A DNA stretch of 64,000 nt from Pedobacter sp. Leaf170 (GTDB lineage Bacteria; Bacteroidota; Bacteroidia; Sphingobacteriales; Sphingobacteriaceae), in NCBI RefSeq assembly GCF_920984665.1, contig NZ_CAKLBP010000002.1, forward strand, positions 762,351 to 826,350, in the 5' to 3' direction. The translations under genes and the position numbers were made by a program. The first letter of the stretch is position 1, and each line of letters begins with the position of its first letter. The notes under the pieces are model-generated. The model searched no databases and had not been told where the DNA came from. It worked only from the letters and a program-made list of their open reading frames with translations. Shown piece after piece: positions 41,602-50,917 of this stretch.

Positions 41602-43974
41602 ATGTACAAGAAACATTTCTTGCTCATTTTTTTTCTTTTGCTAAGTACCTTCGCTTTTGCACAAAACGGTGTAATTAAAGGAAAAGTTAGTGATGTTTAC
41701 ACCAATGAAGGGCTCGGAGCGGTAACTGTTATTTTGCAAGGTACAAATGTTGGTACGCAGACCGATACTTTAGGTAATTATTCAATATCTGGATTAAAAC
41801 CCGGTGTTTACAACATACAGTTCAGGGCTGTTGGCTATCAAAATAAAACATTTTTTGATGTTCAGGTAGCAAATGCTAAGCCGAGCATTATTAATTTAGC
41901 TTTAGAATCTGCCCAAAATGAAATAGGAGAGGTAACCATACGATCGCAGCGTTTCATTAAACCAATTGAAAGCCCATTGTCTTTACGCACCATCGGTGTT
42001 ACAGAAATTAAAAGAAATCCTGGCGGCAATAGAGATATTTCCAAAGTAATTCAATCACTCCCGGGTGTATCTGTACCTGTAAGCTTTCGTAACGATATTA
42101 TAATTAGAGGTGGTGCACCCAATGAAAACAGATTTTTTATTGATGGTGTAGAAATTCCAAACATTAATCATTTTACAACACAAGGCTCATCCGGCGGTCC
42201 GGTTGGTTTAATTAATGTAGATTTTATAAATGAGGTAGATTTTTATTCAGGTGCATTTCCTGCATCACGTGGAAATTCTTTAAGTTCTGTTTTTGAGTTT
42301 AAACAGAGAGATGGCAATGCCGATAAACTTGGCGCATCTTTAACGGTTGGCTCAAGTGATTTCGCCTTAAGTATGGATGGGCCTCTAAGTAAGAAAACTA
42401 CATTATTAGCATCTTATCGTCTATCGTATCTGCAAGGATTATTCAAACTTATTGGTCTTCCTTTTTTGCCTTCTTATCAGGATTTTCAATTTAAGTTAAA
42501 AACTAAATTTAATACAAAAAACGAGCTTACCATTTTAGGTTTAGGTGCTGTAGACCGGTTTAAACTTAATTTTGACGCCGACCCAACGGAAGAAAACTTG
42601 TATACCTTATCGGTTATCCCGGTAAACAGTCAGGATAATTATACAATCGGTGCAGTTTATAAAAATTACCGTGAGCGTGGTTTTTCAACCTTAGTGCTTA
42701 GCAGGAATTATTTAAATACCAGTGCCGATAAATTTCAGGATAATGATGAGTCAAAATTAAAAACCTTAACCTATTCTTCAAAAGAAACGGAAAATAAGTT
42801 TCGGTTTGAAAATTCATCAAAAGAAGGTATTTACAAAATAAATTTTGGTGTTGGAGCAGAAACAGGCAATTACAATGTGCAAAACGCCGTTTTTTTACCA
42901 ACAGGCTTGCAGAGTTATAATTCTGAATTAAACTTAATTAAGTACGGCGCCTTTGCGCAAGTTAGCGCTTCATATTTAGAGGATAAGTTAAACTTGTCGA
43001 CTGGTTTTAGGATAGATGGAAGCAACTATGCTAAGCAGATGAACAATCCGTTTAAAACCTTTTCGCCCCGATTCTCGGCATCTTACAGTTTTACAGAAAA
43101 GTTCAGTTTTAACTTTAATACTGGAATTTACTATCAATTGCCTGCTTATACACTTTTGGGTTACCGAGAAAATACCGGCTCGCCTTTGCTCAATAAAAAT
43201 GTTAATTACATACAATCAACCCATTTTGTTGTTGGTTTAGAATACAACAGCTTAAAAAACACCAAATTTACTATAGAAGGATTTTACAAACGATATTCGA
43301 AATACCCGCTACTTAAACAACTTAATGATACTGTACCGCTTGCTAATTTAGGTGCTGATTTTGGTGTGGTCGGAAATTCAAGAGTAGTTGGGGAAACAGA
43401 TGGCAGAAGTTACGGTGTTGAGTTTTTTGCTCAGCAACGCCTAACCAAAGGTTTTTACGGTATTTTTGCTTTAACTTTATTTAGAAGTGAATTTGAGGAT
43501 AAAAGAAATATTTACGTTCAATCGAGCTGGAACAGCAGGTACATTTTAAGTGCTACAGCTGGTAAAGTATTTAAAGGAAATTGGGAAGCTGGTGCTAAGT
43601 TTAGATTTAGCGGAGGAAGCCCCTACACACCTTTTGATGCGCCTTTTTCATCCTTAAAAACAAGTTATAGCGTATTACCAGAAGGCGTTAGAGATTTCGA
43701 CCAACTAAATTCTTTACGCCTGGCAAACTTTTACCAACTGGATGTTAGGGTAGATAAAAAATTTCCTTTTAAGAAATTTAACTTTAACCTGTATTTAGAT
43801 ATACAGAATGTAACATATAACAAATATCAACTTCAACCGGCTTTAGTACTTGATAGAGATGCCAGTGGTAATCCACAGGATTTAGCAGGCGACCCATCAC
43901 GTTTTAAAACGAAACTTTTAAACAATAGTGGAGGCAATATCTTGCCAACATTAGGCATAATACTTGATTTTTAA
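41602..43974 (+). CDS. TonB-dependent outer-membrane receptor with carboxypeptidase-like N-terminus
   Basis: 790 residues. Signal peptide (YKKHFLLIFFLLLSTFAFAQ), a CarboxypepD_reg-like domain (about 22-105: IKGKVSDVYTNEGLGAVTV, GNYSISGLKPGVYNIQFR), then the plug (SVSRPVSF-like QSLPGVSVPVSFRNDIII, RGGAPNENRFFIDGVEIPN) and a large beta-barrel ending LLNNSGGNILPTLGIILDF with the terminal aromatic. No SusD follows, so it is not a SusCD pair. Ferrochelatase follows after 2 bp. That tight coupling points to iron or haem metabolism, though the substrate is unproven. Signal for transport energy is TonB/ExbBD elsewhere. Confidence 0.88.
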   Translation: MYKKHFLLIFFLLLSTFAFAQNGVIKGKVSDVYTNEGLGAVTVILQGTNVGTQTDTLGNYSISGLKPGVYNIQFRAVGYQNKTFFDVQVANAKPSIINLALESAQNEIGEVTIRSQRFIKPIESPLSLRTIGVTEIKRNPGGNRDISKVIQSLPGVSVPVSFRNDIIIRGGAPNENRFFIDGVEIPNINHFTTQGSSGGPVGLINVDFINEVDFYSGAFPASRGNSLSSVFEFKQRDGNADKLGASLTVGSSDFALSMDGPLSKKTTLLASYRLSYLQGLFKLIGLPFLPSYQDFQFKLKTKFNTKNELTILGLGAVDRFKLNFDADPTEENLYTLSVIPVNSQDNYTIGAVYKNYRERGFSTLVLSRNYLNTSADKFQDNDESKLKTLTYSSKETENKFRFENSSKEGIYKINFGVGAETGNYNVQNAVFLPTGLQSYNSELNLIKYGAFAQVSASYLEDKLNLSTGFRIDGSNYAKQMNNPFKTFSPRFSASYSFTEKFSFNFNTGIYYQLPAYTLLGYRENTGSPLLNKNVNYIQSTHFVVGLEYNSLKNTKFTIEGFYKRYSKYPLLKQLNDTVPLANLGADFGVVGNSRVVGETDGRSYGVEFFAQQRLTKGFYGIFALTLFRSEFEDKRNIYVQSSWNSRYILSATAGKVFKGNWEAGAKFRFSGGSPYTPFDAPFSSLKTSYSVLPEGVRDFDQLNSLRLANFYQLDVRVDKKFPFKKFNFNLYLDIQNVTYNKYQLQPALVLDRDASGNPQDLAGDPSRFKTKLLNNSGGNILPTLGIILDF

Positions 43975-43976
43975 AG

Positions 43977-44987
43977 ATGAGCAAAAAAGGAATTTTATTA
44001 GTTAATTTAGGAACTCCAGATAGCCCTGTAACTGCTGATGTGAGAAAATATTTAGATCAGTTTTTAATGGATGAACGGGTGATTGACATCCCAAAATTTA
44101 ACAGAACTCTATTGGTTAAAGGTATCATTGTGCCTTTTAGAAGCCCGAAAACATCAAAATTATATAAAGAAATCTGGAATGAAAATGGCTCACCGCTTTT
44201 ACATTACAGTAGAATTCAGGCTAAAATGCTTCAGGAAAAATTGGGCGAAGCCTACCATGTAGAATTAGCGATGCGTTATCAAAGCCCATCAATTGAAACT
44301 GCATTGGCAAATTTAAAAGCAGGCCTGGTAGAAAGTATACAAGTTATTCCACTTTTTCCTCAATACGCATCGGCAAGTTCTGGCTCAGTAATTCAGCTGG
44401 TAATGGAATTGGTTAGCAAATGGCCAACGGTGCCGCCCATTTCTTTTGTAAACTCTTTCCACGATAATAAGTTGATGATTGAGGTTTTTGCAGAAAATGC
44501 TAGAAAACACAATCCGGAAACATACGATCATATCTTATTCAGTTTCCATGGTTTACCCGAAAGGCAACTTTTAAAATGTGACCATACCGGAAATTATTGC
44601 CTAAAGAATAAAGATTGCTGTCAAACATTAAACGACACCAATAAATTTTGCTATTCGGCACAAGGACATGATACGGCAAGATTAATTGCCCAGGAACTTG
44701 GTATTTCAAAAGATAGATATACCGTTTGTTTTCAGTCTCGTTTAGGAAAAGAGCCTTGGGTACAACCATACACAACTGATGTTTTGAAGAAGCTCGCATC
44801 CGAAGGCAAGAAAAGATTGTTGGTTTTTAGTCCGGCCTTTGTTGCCGATTGTTTAGAAACTTTATACGAAATAACGGTCGAATATCACGAAGAATTTAAA
44901 GAATTGGGTGGTGAACATGTTCAGTTAGTCGAAAGCTTAAACGATAACCCAAAATTTATTGATGCTTTGGCTGGGATGATACATTAA
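43977..44987 (+). CDS. hemH: Ferrochelatase
   Basis: Inserts Fe2+ into protoporphyrin IX. 336 residues. GILLVNLGTPDSPVTADVR, the active-site His in ILFSFHGLPERQLLKCD, CYSAQGHDTARLIAQELG, FQSRLGKEPWVQPYT and the Glu in VFSPAFVADCLETLYEI are all present. It starts 2 bp after the TonB receptor stop, so it is co-transcribed. Its stop shares bases with the stop of convergent waaA. Confidence 0.96.
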   Translation: MSKKGILLVNLGTPDSPVTADVRKYLDQFLMDERVIDIPKFNRTLLVKGIIVPFRSPKTSKLYKEIWNENGSPLLHYSRIQAKMLQEKLGEAYHVELAMRYQSPSIETALANLKAGLVESIQVIPLFPQYASASSGSVIQLVMELVSKWPTVPPISFVNSFHDNKLMIEVFAENARKHNPETYDHILFSFHGLPERQLLKCDHTGNYCLKNKDCCQTLNDTNKFCYSAQGHDTARLIAQELGISKDRYTVCFQSRLGKEPWVQPYTTDVLKKLASEGKKRLLVFSPAFVADCLETLYEITVEYHEEFKELGGEHVQLVESLNDNPKFIDALAGMIH

Positions 44988-46198
44988 TTTGCAAAAAATT
45001 CTGCTAAAATTAAATCAGTAGCACCTTTATTTTGTAAAACATAATCTTCGGCAGCAGCCGAAGATTTTTTGTTTGCTTTTAAATAATCAAAAGCAACTAA
45101 AAGTTCCTCGTAATTGGAGATGCTTTTTGCTGCATCAATCGCAATCAAATCTTTAGCTTCTTGAAATTTATGATACTTCGGGCCAAAAATAACGGGTAAT
45201 CCAAATGCTGCGGCTTCCAAAGTATTATGAATTCCTGCACCAAAACCTCCGCCAATATAGGCCAGTTTTCCATATTGATATAGAAAAGAAAGCATACCAA
45301 TATTATCAATGATTAAAATATTTGATGGCTTTAACCCGCTACTGTTAAGCTTGGAGAAACGAATAGAATTTATAAACAATCTTTCTATAGCTTCAATATG
45401 ATTGTCGTTTACTTCGTGTGGAGCAATAATAAATTTCCAGCCTGGATGTTTGGAAGAGAGTTTAGCGATTAGTTTTTCATCTTCCGGCCAGGTACTGCCG
45501 CATATTATCGTGTTTGTATCTCCACAAAAATTTTCAATAATAGGTAGTTGTTTAGGGTTAATGGCGTTTTCATAAACGCGGTCAAACCTGGTATCTCCAC
45601 TTACAGTTGTTGATTTTATATTGATTGAATTAAGAAGCTGCTCACTTTCTTTATTCTGAACAAAAAAATGAGTTACCGATTTTAGAATATTGCGATAAAA
45701 TGCACCATACTTTTTAAAGAAAACTTGATTTGGCCTAAAAATTCCCGAAATTAAATATAATGGAATGTTGCTTTTTTTAAGTTCAGTAAAATAAAAATAC
45801 CAGAATTCATATTTGGTAAAGATTGCCATTTCTGGTTTTACCAATTCAATAAATTTTTGAGCGTTTTTTTTGGTATCAATCGGTAGATAAAAAACTGCAT
45901 CGGCCAGTGCATAATCTTTTCTTATTTCATATCCCGAAGGAGAAAAAAACGTGATAATCATTTTCTTTTTGGGATGATTCGATCTGATTTTTTCAAGAAC
46001 TGGTCTGCCTTGTTCAAATTCGCCTAATGAGGCAAAATGAAACCAGATATTTTCATCTGCTGGGTTAGTTTTTTCGGCTATCTTTCTGAAAATCTGTTTT
46101 CTACCGCGTATAAATAACGCTGCTTTTTGGTTAAAAGATGAAAAAATCCAAATTAATAAGCTATAAATTTTAATTCCTAATATATAAAGTAAAAGCAT
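44984..46198 (-). CDS. waaA: 3-deoxy-D-manno-octulosonic acid (Kdo) transferase
   Basis: Transfers Kdo to lipid A precursors at the inner membrane. 404 residues: an N-terminal anchor (LLYILGIKIYSLLIWIF), the GT-B N-domain with the catalytic Glu in WFHFASLGEFEQGRPVLE, PIDTKKNAQKFIELVKPEM and FTKYEFWYFYFTEL, then the C-domain with ICGSTWPEDEKLI, IIAPHEVND and GGGFGAGIHNTLEAAAFGLPVIFG. Convergent with hemH, sharing 4 bp at the stops with no room for a terminator. Divergent from ugd. Confidence 0.94.
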   Translation of the reverse strand: MLLLYILGIKIYSLLIWIFSSFNQKAALFIRGRKQIFRKIAEKTNPADENIWFHFASLGEFEQGRPVLEKIRSNHPKKKMIITFFSPSGYEIRKDYALADAVFYLPIDTKKNAQKFIELVKPEMAIFTKYEFWYFYFTELKKSNIPLYLISGIFRPNQVFFKKYGAFYRNILKSVTHFFVQNKESEQLLNSINIKSTTVSGDTRFDRVYENAINPKQLPIIENFCGDTNTIICGSTWPEDEKLIAKLSSKHPGWKFIIAPHEVNDNHIEAIERLFINSIRFSKLNSSGLKPSNILIIDNIGMLSFLYQYGKLAYIGGGFGAGIHNTLEAAAFGLPVIFGPKYHKFQEAKDLIAIDAAKSISNYEELLVAFDYLKANKKSSAAAEDYVLQNKGATDLILAEFFAN

Positions 46199-46265
46199 TT
46201 GTTGGATTTTATTATCTTCGTGGCAAGATAAAACGAAATTACTTAAATTCCCCTATAAATATAAT

Positions 46266-47576
46266 ATGAAAATAGCTGTAGTAGGTACAGGATATGTAGG
46301 TTTAGTTACCGGAACATGTTTAGCAGAAACTGGAAATAATGTTATCTGCGTAGATATAAATGAGGCCAAGGTTAAGAAAATGCAAGAGGGTCAGGTTCCA
46401 ATTTACGAACCTGGTTTGGATTTGCTTTTTCATAGAAATATTGAGCAAGGCAGGTTACATTTTACAACTAATCTTGCTGATGCTATTGCCGAGGCGCAGA
46501 TTATTTTCATGGCTCTGCCAACGCCTCCGGGTGGAGATGGTGCCGCAGACCTTTCTTATATTTTAGGCGCTGCAAAAGATATCTCTAAAATTATTACAGA
46601 CTACAAAGTAATTGTAAATAAATCAACAGTACCAGTTGGTACAGCTGATAAAGTTAGAGCCGTATTTGCTGAAAATACAGACGTTGTGGTTGATGTGGTT
46701 TCAAATCCAGAATTCTTACGTGAAGGCGTAGCAGTTGAAGATTTTATGAAGCCTGACCGTGTTGTACTCGGTACAAAAAGCGAGCGTGCTAAAAAACTAA
46801 TGACAGACCTTTACGGTCCATACGTTCGTCAAGGTAACCCAATTTTGTTTATGGATGAGCGCTCATCTGAATTAACAAAATATGCTGCAAACTCTTTCCT
46901 GGCAACAAAAATTACTTTTATGAACGAGATTGCTAACCTTTGCGAATTGGTTGGTGCAGATGTAGATGCGGTAAGACGTGGAATTGGTTCTGATGATAGA
47001 ATTGGTAAACGTTTCTTATTCCCGGGAATTGGTTACGGTGGTTCATGTTTTCCTAAAGATGTTCAGGCCTTAGTTAAGGCTGCCGATGAAAATGTTTATG
47101 ATTTTCAAATTCTGAAATCTGTAATGGAGGTTAACGAACGCCAGAAAACAATTTTGGTTGATAAACTTTTAAAATACTACAAAAACGACATCAATGGCAA
47201 ACACTTTGCACTTTGGGGTTTAGCTTTTAAACCAGAAACTGACGATATCCGCGAAGCGCCGGCTTTGTACATTATTGATGCTTTGGTAAAACATGGTGCA
47301 ACAGTTACGGTTTTTGATCCGGAAGGTGTTGAAAATGTGAGAAATTTAATTGGTGATAAAGTTAAATATGCTACAAACCAATATGAAGCTTTAGAAAATG
47401 CAGATGCACTTTTAATTGCAACAGAATGGTCGGTATTTAGAAATCCTGATTTCGATAAAATCGAATCAGTATTAAAAAATAAAGTAATTTTTGATGGTCG
47501 TAACTTATACGATTTAGATAAAATGATTGATTTAGGATATTATTATAACAGCATTGGCCGTAAACTGATTGATTAA
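46266..47576 (+). CDS. ugd: UDP-glucose 6-dehydrogenase
   Basis: Oxidises UDP-glucose to UDP-glucuronate with NAD+. 436 residues. Rossmann loop [11 protein letters not shown] (6-16), [14 protein letters not shown], the catalytic cysteine C261 in [17 protein letters not shown], and [13 protein letters not shown] are present. It starts a four-or-more gene operon: the next gene starts 1 bp after its stop and encodes the enzyme using its product. Confidence 0.96.
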   Translation: MKIAVVGTGYVGLVTGTCLAETGNNVICVDINEAKVKKMQEGQVPIYEPGLDLLFHRNIEQGRLHFTTNLADAIAEAQIIFMALPTPPGGDGAADLSYILGAAKDISKIITDYKVIVNKSTVPVGTADKVRAVFAENTDVVVDVVSNPEFLREGVAVEDFMKPDRVVLGTKSERAKKLMTDLYGPYVRQGNPILFMDERSSELTKYAANSFLATKITFMNEIANLCELVGADVDAVRRGIGSDDRIGKRFLFPGIGYGGSCFPKDVQALVKAADENVYDFQILKSVMEVNERQKTILVDKLLKYYKNDINGKHFALWGLAFKPETDDIREAPALYIIDALVKHGATVTVFDPEGVENVRNLIGDKVKYATNQYEALENADALLIATEWSVFRNPDFDKIESVLKNKVIFDGRNLYDLDKMIDLGYYYNSIGRKLID

Positions 47577-47577
47577 G

Positions 47578-48567
47578 ATGAGCACAAAAAGAATATTAAT
47601 TACAGGAGCGGCAGGCTTTTTAGGTTCACACCTTTGCGATCGCTTTATAAAAGAAGGTTATCATGTTATTGGAATGGATAATTTGATAACCGGTGATTTA
47701 TCTAATATCGAACACCTTTTCCATCTGGAGAACTTCGAGTTTTATAATCATGACGTTTCAAAATTCGTTCACATTCCAGGCAGTTTAGATTATATCCTTC
47801 ATTTTGCATCGCCTGCAAGCCCGATTGATTATTTAAAAATTCCAATCCAAACTTTAAAGGTTGGTTCTTTGGGTACACATAATCTATTAGGTTTAGCAAG
47901 AGCAAAAGGTGCCAGAATGTTAATTGCTTCAACTTCTGAAGTATATGGCGACCCAAGTGTTAACCCGCAACCAGAAGAATATTGGGGTAATGTAAATCCG
48001 GTAGGGCCACGAGGTGTTTATGATGAAGCTAAACGTTTTCAGGAAGCGATAACCATGGCTTACCATACTTTCCATGGTGTAGAAACCAGAATTGTAAGAA
48101 TTTTTAATACTTATGGACCAAGAATGCGACTTAATGACGGTCGTGTTTTGCCGGCTTTTATTGGCCAGGCTTTAAGAGGAGAAGATTTAACCGTTTTTGG
48201 GGATGGAACCCAAACCCGTTCTTTCTGTTACGTTGATGATTTAATTGAAGGAATTTACCGTTTGTTGATGAGTGATTATGCTCAGCCGGTAAACATTGGA
48301 AACCCTGATGAGATTACCATTAAACAATTTTGCGAAGAAATTATCAAGCTAACCGGAACATCACAAAAGATTGTTTATAGAGAACTACCACAAGATGATC
48401 CAAAACAACGCAGGCCAGACATTACAAAAGCTAAAGCTTTGCTTGGTTGGGAACCTAAAGTTGGCAGAGCAGAAGGTTTAAAAATTACCTACGACTATTT
48501 CAAATCTCTACCAGAAGAGGCTTTGGCAAAAATTGAGCATAAAGATTTCCAAAAATATAATAGATAA
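47578..48567 (+). CDS. uxs: UDP-glucuronate decarboxylase (UDP-xylose synthase)
   Basis: Converts UDP-glucuronate to UDP-xylose. 329 residues from the ATG at 47578 (an upstream TTG at 47569 overlaps ugd). SDR fold: [39 protein letters not shown], and [10 protein letters not shown] with the catalytic Tyr and Lys. [14 protein letters not shown] [17 protein letters not shown] is typical of the UXS group rather than of 4,6-dehydratases. Directly follows ugd, so the pair makes UDP-xylose from UDP-glucose. Confidence 0.93.
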   Translation: MSTKRILITGAAGFLGSHLCDRFIKEGYHVIGMDNLITGDLSNIEHLFHLENFEFYNHDVSKFVHIPGSLDYILHFASPASPIDYLKIPIQTLKVGSLGTHNLLGLARAKGARMLIASTSEVYGDPSVNPQPEEYWGNVNPVGPRGVYDEAKRFQEAITMAYHTFHGVETRIVRIFNTYGPRMRLNDGRVLPAFIGQALRGEDLTVFGDGTQTRSFCYVDDLIEGIYRLLMSDYAQPVNIGNPDEITIKQFCEEIIKLTGTSQKIVYRELPQDDPKQRRPDITKAKALLGWEPKVGRAEGLKITYDYFKSLPEEALAKIEHKDFQKYNR

Positions 48568-48569
48568 GA

Positions 48570-49589
48570 ATGTCTAAAATTTTAGTTACCGGCGGTACGG
48601 GTTACATTGGTTCCCATACAGTAGTAGAGCTGCATAATGCAGGTTTTAAAGTTGTAATTGTTGATGATTTATCCAATTCAGACATCAAAATTCTAGATCA
48701 GATTGAGAAAATTATTGGTTCAAAGCCAGAGTTTCATCAGTTTGATTTATGCGATGAAGCAAAAGTAAAGTCTTTTGCAGCCGAACAAACAGATATTTCG
48801 GGTATTATTCACTTTGCGGCATCAAAAGCGGTTGGCGAATCTGTTCAAAATCCATTAAAGTATTACCGAAACAATTTTTTCAGCTTAATTAATCTGTTAA
48901 ATTCTTTCAATAAAACAAATTTTGTTTTCTCGTCATCTTGTACTGTTTACGGGCAACCAGATAGTTTACCGGTAACAGAATCTGCTGCGGTTAAAAGGGC
49001 AGAATCGCCTTATGGTAATACTAAACAAATTGCAGAAGAAATTTTAGTGGAAACTGCTGCCGTTACACCAGATTTAAATGTTATCGCTTTGCGTTATTTT
49101 AACCCGGTTGGTGCACATAAAACGGCCTTACTTGGCGAATTACCAAACGGTGTTCCTGCTAATTTAGTGCCGTTTATAACACAATCTGCAATAGGCAAAC
49201 GTGGCCCGATTGTGGTTCATGGTAACGATTACAACACGCCAGACGGTAGTGCAATTCGCGATTATATCCATGTGGTAGATTTAGCAAAAGCACATGTGGC
49301 TGCGGTTAAGCGTTTAGCATCCGGCGAAGCCGAAAGCAATTATGAAGTATTTAATTTAGGTACGGGTAAAGGTTCTACAGTTTTAGAAATTATTAATGCT
49401 TTTGAAAGTTCTACAGGTGAAAAACTGAATTACCAAATCGGTCCAAGACGCGAAGGTGATATTGAACAGATATATGGCGATGTAACTAAATCCAAAGAAG
49501 TGTTGAAATGGCAAACAGAACTCGATTTAAACGAGATGATGCGTTCGGCATGGGAGTGGGAAAAATATATTAAAGCAAACCCATTTTAA
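48570..49589 (+). CDS. galE: UDP-glucose 4-epimerase
   Basis: Interconverts UDP-glucose and UDP-galactose. 339 residues. VTGGTGYIGSHTVVELHNAG, FAASKAVGESVQNPLKYY, SSSCTVYGQP, SPYGNTKQIAEE (catalytic Tyr/Lys) and LRYFNPVGAH are hallmark. C-terminal DGSAIRDYIHVVDLAKAHV also fits. Two bases after uxs, one-base overlap with the next gene. Confidence 0.95.
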   Translation: MSKILVTGGTGYIGSHTVVELHNAGFKVVIVDDLSNSDIKILDQIEKIIGSKPEFHQFDLCDEAKVKSFAAEQTDISGIIHFAASKAVGESVQNPLKYYRNNFFSLINLLNSFNKTNFVFSSSCTVYGQPDSLPVTESAAVKRAESPYGNTKQIAEEILVETAAVTPDLNVIALRYFNPVGAHKTALLGELPNGVPANLVPFITQSAIGKRGPIVVHGNDYNTPDGSAIRDYIHVVDLAKAHVAAVKRLASGEAESNYEVFNLGTGKGSTVLEIINAFESSTGEKLNYQIGPRREGDIEQIYGDVTKSKEVLKWQTELDLNEMMRSAWEWEKYIKANPF

Positions 49590-50143
49590 TGAAGCTTGCT
49601 GAGCACAAAAATTTAAAAATCGCAATAACTGATTTACCGATAAAAGAAAAGGATAAATTGTTATTGCGATTAATTGCAAAAGATAAAGTGCTTACCGAAC
49701 ATCTTCACTTTAAGTTATTGGAAGATGAAAGCGATTTAGATTATCGCAAAGAAAACATCAGGCATAATATTGAAAGCCAGCTTGCAGAACTTAAAAAGTT
49801 AAATGCAAAAGAAGCTTTGGCTAAAGTGAGAAAAATGATAACGCTCGTTAATCATTTCTACAAAGTTACCAAAGATTCCATAGGCGAAGTAGAACTGAAA
49901 ATCTTCGTATTAAGTGTAATCCCTGTTGAGTACAAGAAATCTTTTTTTGGTTATCGTGATTTTGGAATCCTTTTTTCGAGTTTTTACATCAAAACCACCC
50001 AGGTAACTATAAATAAATATAAAAAGCTTCACGAAGATTTACAGTTTGATTTGGCAGAAAACCTGAATCAATTGCTAAGTAAAATATATTCTTCTAAATT
50101 AGCGCCATTGGCTGAGTCATCAGATTTGCCAAAAGAGATTTAA
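49589..50143 (+). CDS. Hypothetical protein in the nucleotide-sugar operon
   Basis: 184 residues, mostly helical and charged, without signal or membrane segment. Begins KLAEHKNLKIAITDLPIKEK and contains LLLRLIAKDKVLTEHLHFKL and a Lys-rich central helix. I do not recognise the family. It overlaps the galE stop by one base and precedes the PHP phosphatase by 19 bp, so it is co-expressed with polysaccharide precursor genes. A role cannot be inferred. Confidence 0.7.
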   Translation: MKLAEHKNLKIAITDLPIKEKDKLLLRLIAKDKVLTEHLHFKLLEDESDLDYRKENIRHNIESQLAELKKLNAKEALAKVRKMITLVNHFYKVTKDSIGEVELKIFVLSVIPVEYKKSFFGYRDFGILFSSFYIKTTQVTINKYKKLHEDLQFDLAENLNQLLSKIYSSKLAPLAESSDLPKEI

Positions 50144-50162
50144 TTCGCTGTAATCGTTTAAG

Positions 50163-50900
50163 ATGTTTGGATTATTTAAGAAGAAAAAAGTAAGCCCTGA
50201 TTTTGATTTTTCTACTATCGGAACGGATATGCACTCTCATATTATTCCAGGTATTGATGATGGTGCACAAAGTTTAAAAGATTCCTTGTTGCTGGCGCAA
50301 AAATTTAAGTCGCTTGGTTTTAATAAATTGATTGCTACGCCACACGTAATGGCCGATTATTTCAGAAATACGCCCGATACCATAAAAAGAGGGTTGGAAA
50401 TATTAAGAAATGGTTTAGCTGAGGCACAAATTGATTTAGAAGTAGATGCTGCCGCTGAATATTATCTTGATGAAACACTCGAAAAAAAAATAAAACAAAA
50501 GCAGGTTTTAACTTTTGGTGCTCAGTATGTTTTATTTGAATTATCTTTTATCAACGCACCTCAAAATCTCTTTGAAGTTATCAAACTGATTCAGGATTCT
50601 GGATACACACCGGTTTTGGCACATCCCGAAAGGTACCCTTATTATTATGCCTCAATAGAAAATCTTCATAAGATAAAAGCATCTGGATGTTTGCTTCAAT
50701 TAAACTCTATTGCATTAACGGGTTATTACGGTTCTGGCGCAAAAAAGGTTGCTGATGAAATGGTTGAACATCATTTGGTAGATTTTATTGGTAGTGATAT
50801 GCATCATTTGAAACATGCTTCCGCATTAGAAAATTCCTTATTAACCAGCGGGATGAACACTTTATTAACGCAACATCAACTTCTTAATAAAACGCTTTAA
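50163..50900 (+). CDS. PHP-type tyrosine-protein phosphatase (CpsB/YwqE-like)
   Basis: 245 residues of the PHP fold. Metal-binding motifs: TDMHSHIIPGIDDGAQS (N-terminal HxH), TPHVMADYF, LAHPERYPYYY, and IGSDMHHLKH. Family members dephosphorylate the tyrosine kinase that controls capsule or exopolysaccharide export. No BY-kinase is in the window. At the end of a UDP-sugar operon, a regulatory role in polysaccharide assembly is reasonable. Confidence 0.88.
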   Translation: MFGLFKKKKVSPDFDFSTIGTDMHSHIIPGIDDGAQSLKDSLLLAQKFKSLGFNKLIATPHVMADYFRNTPDTIKRGLEILRNGLAEAQIDLEVDAAAEYYLDETLEKKIKQKQVLTFGAQYVLFELSFINAPQNLFEVIKLIQDSGYTPVLAHPERYPYYYASIENLHKIKASGCLLQLNSIALTGYYGSGAKKVADEMVEHHLVDFIGSDMHHLKHASALENSLLTSGMNTLLTQHQLLNKTL

Positions 50901-50917
50901 TTTTCTTAACGCGTTTT
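50887..50917. terminator. Short terminator at the convergent junction
   Basis: AAAACGC (50887-50893) / GCGTTTT (50909-50915), with two more T, overlapping the end of the phosphatase gene and 1 bp from the end of the permease gene. Confidence 0.5.
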
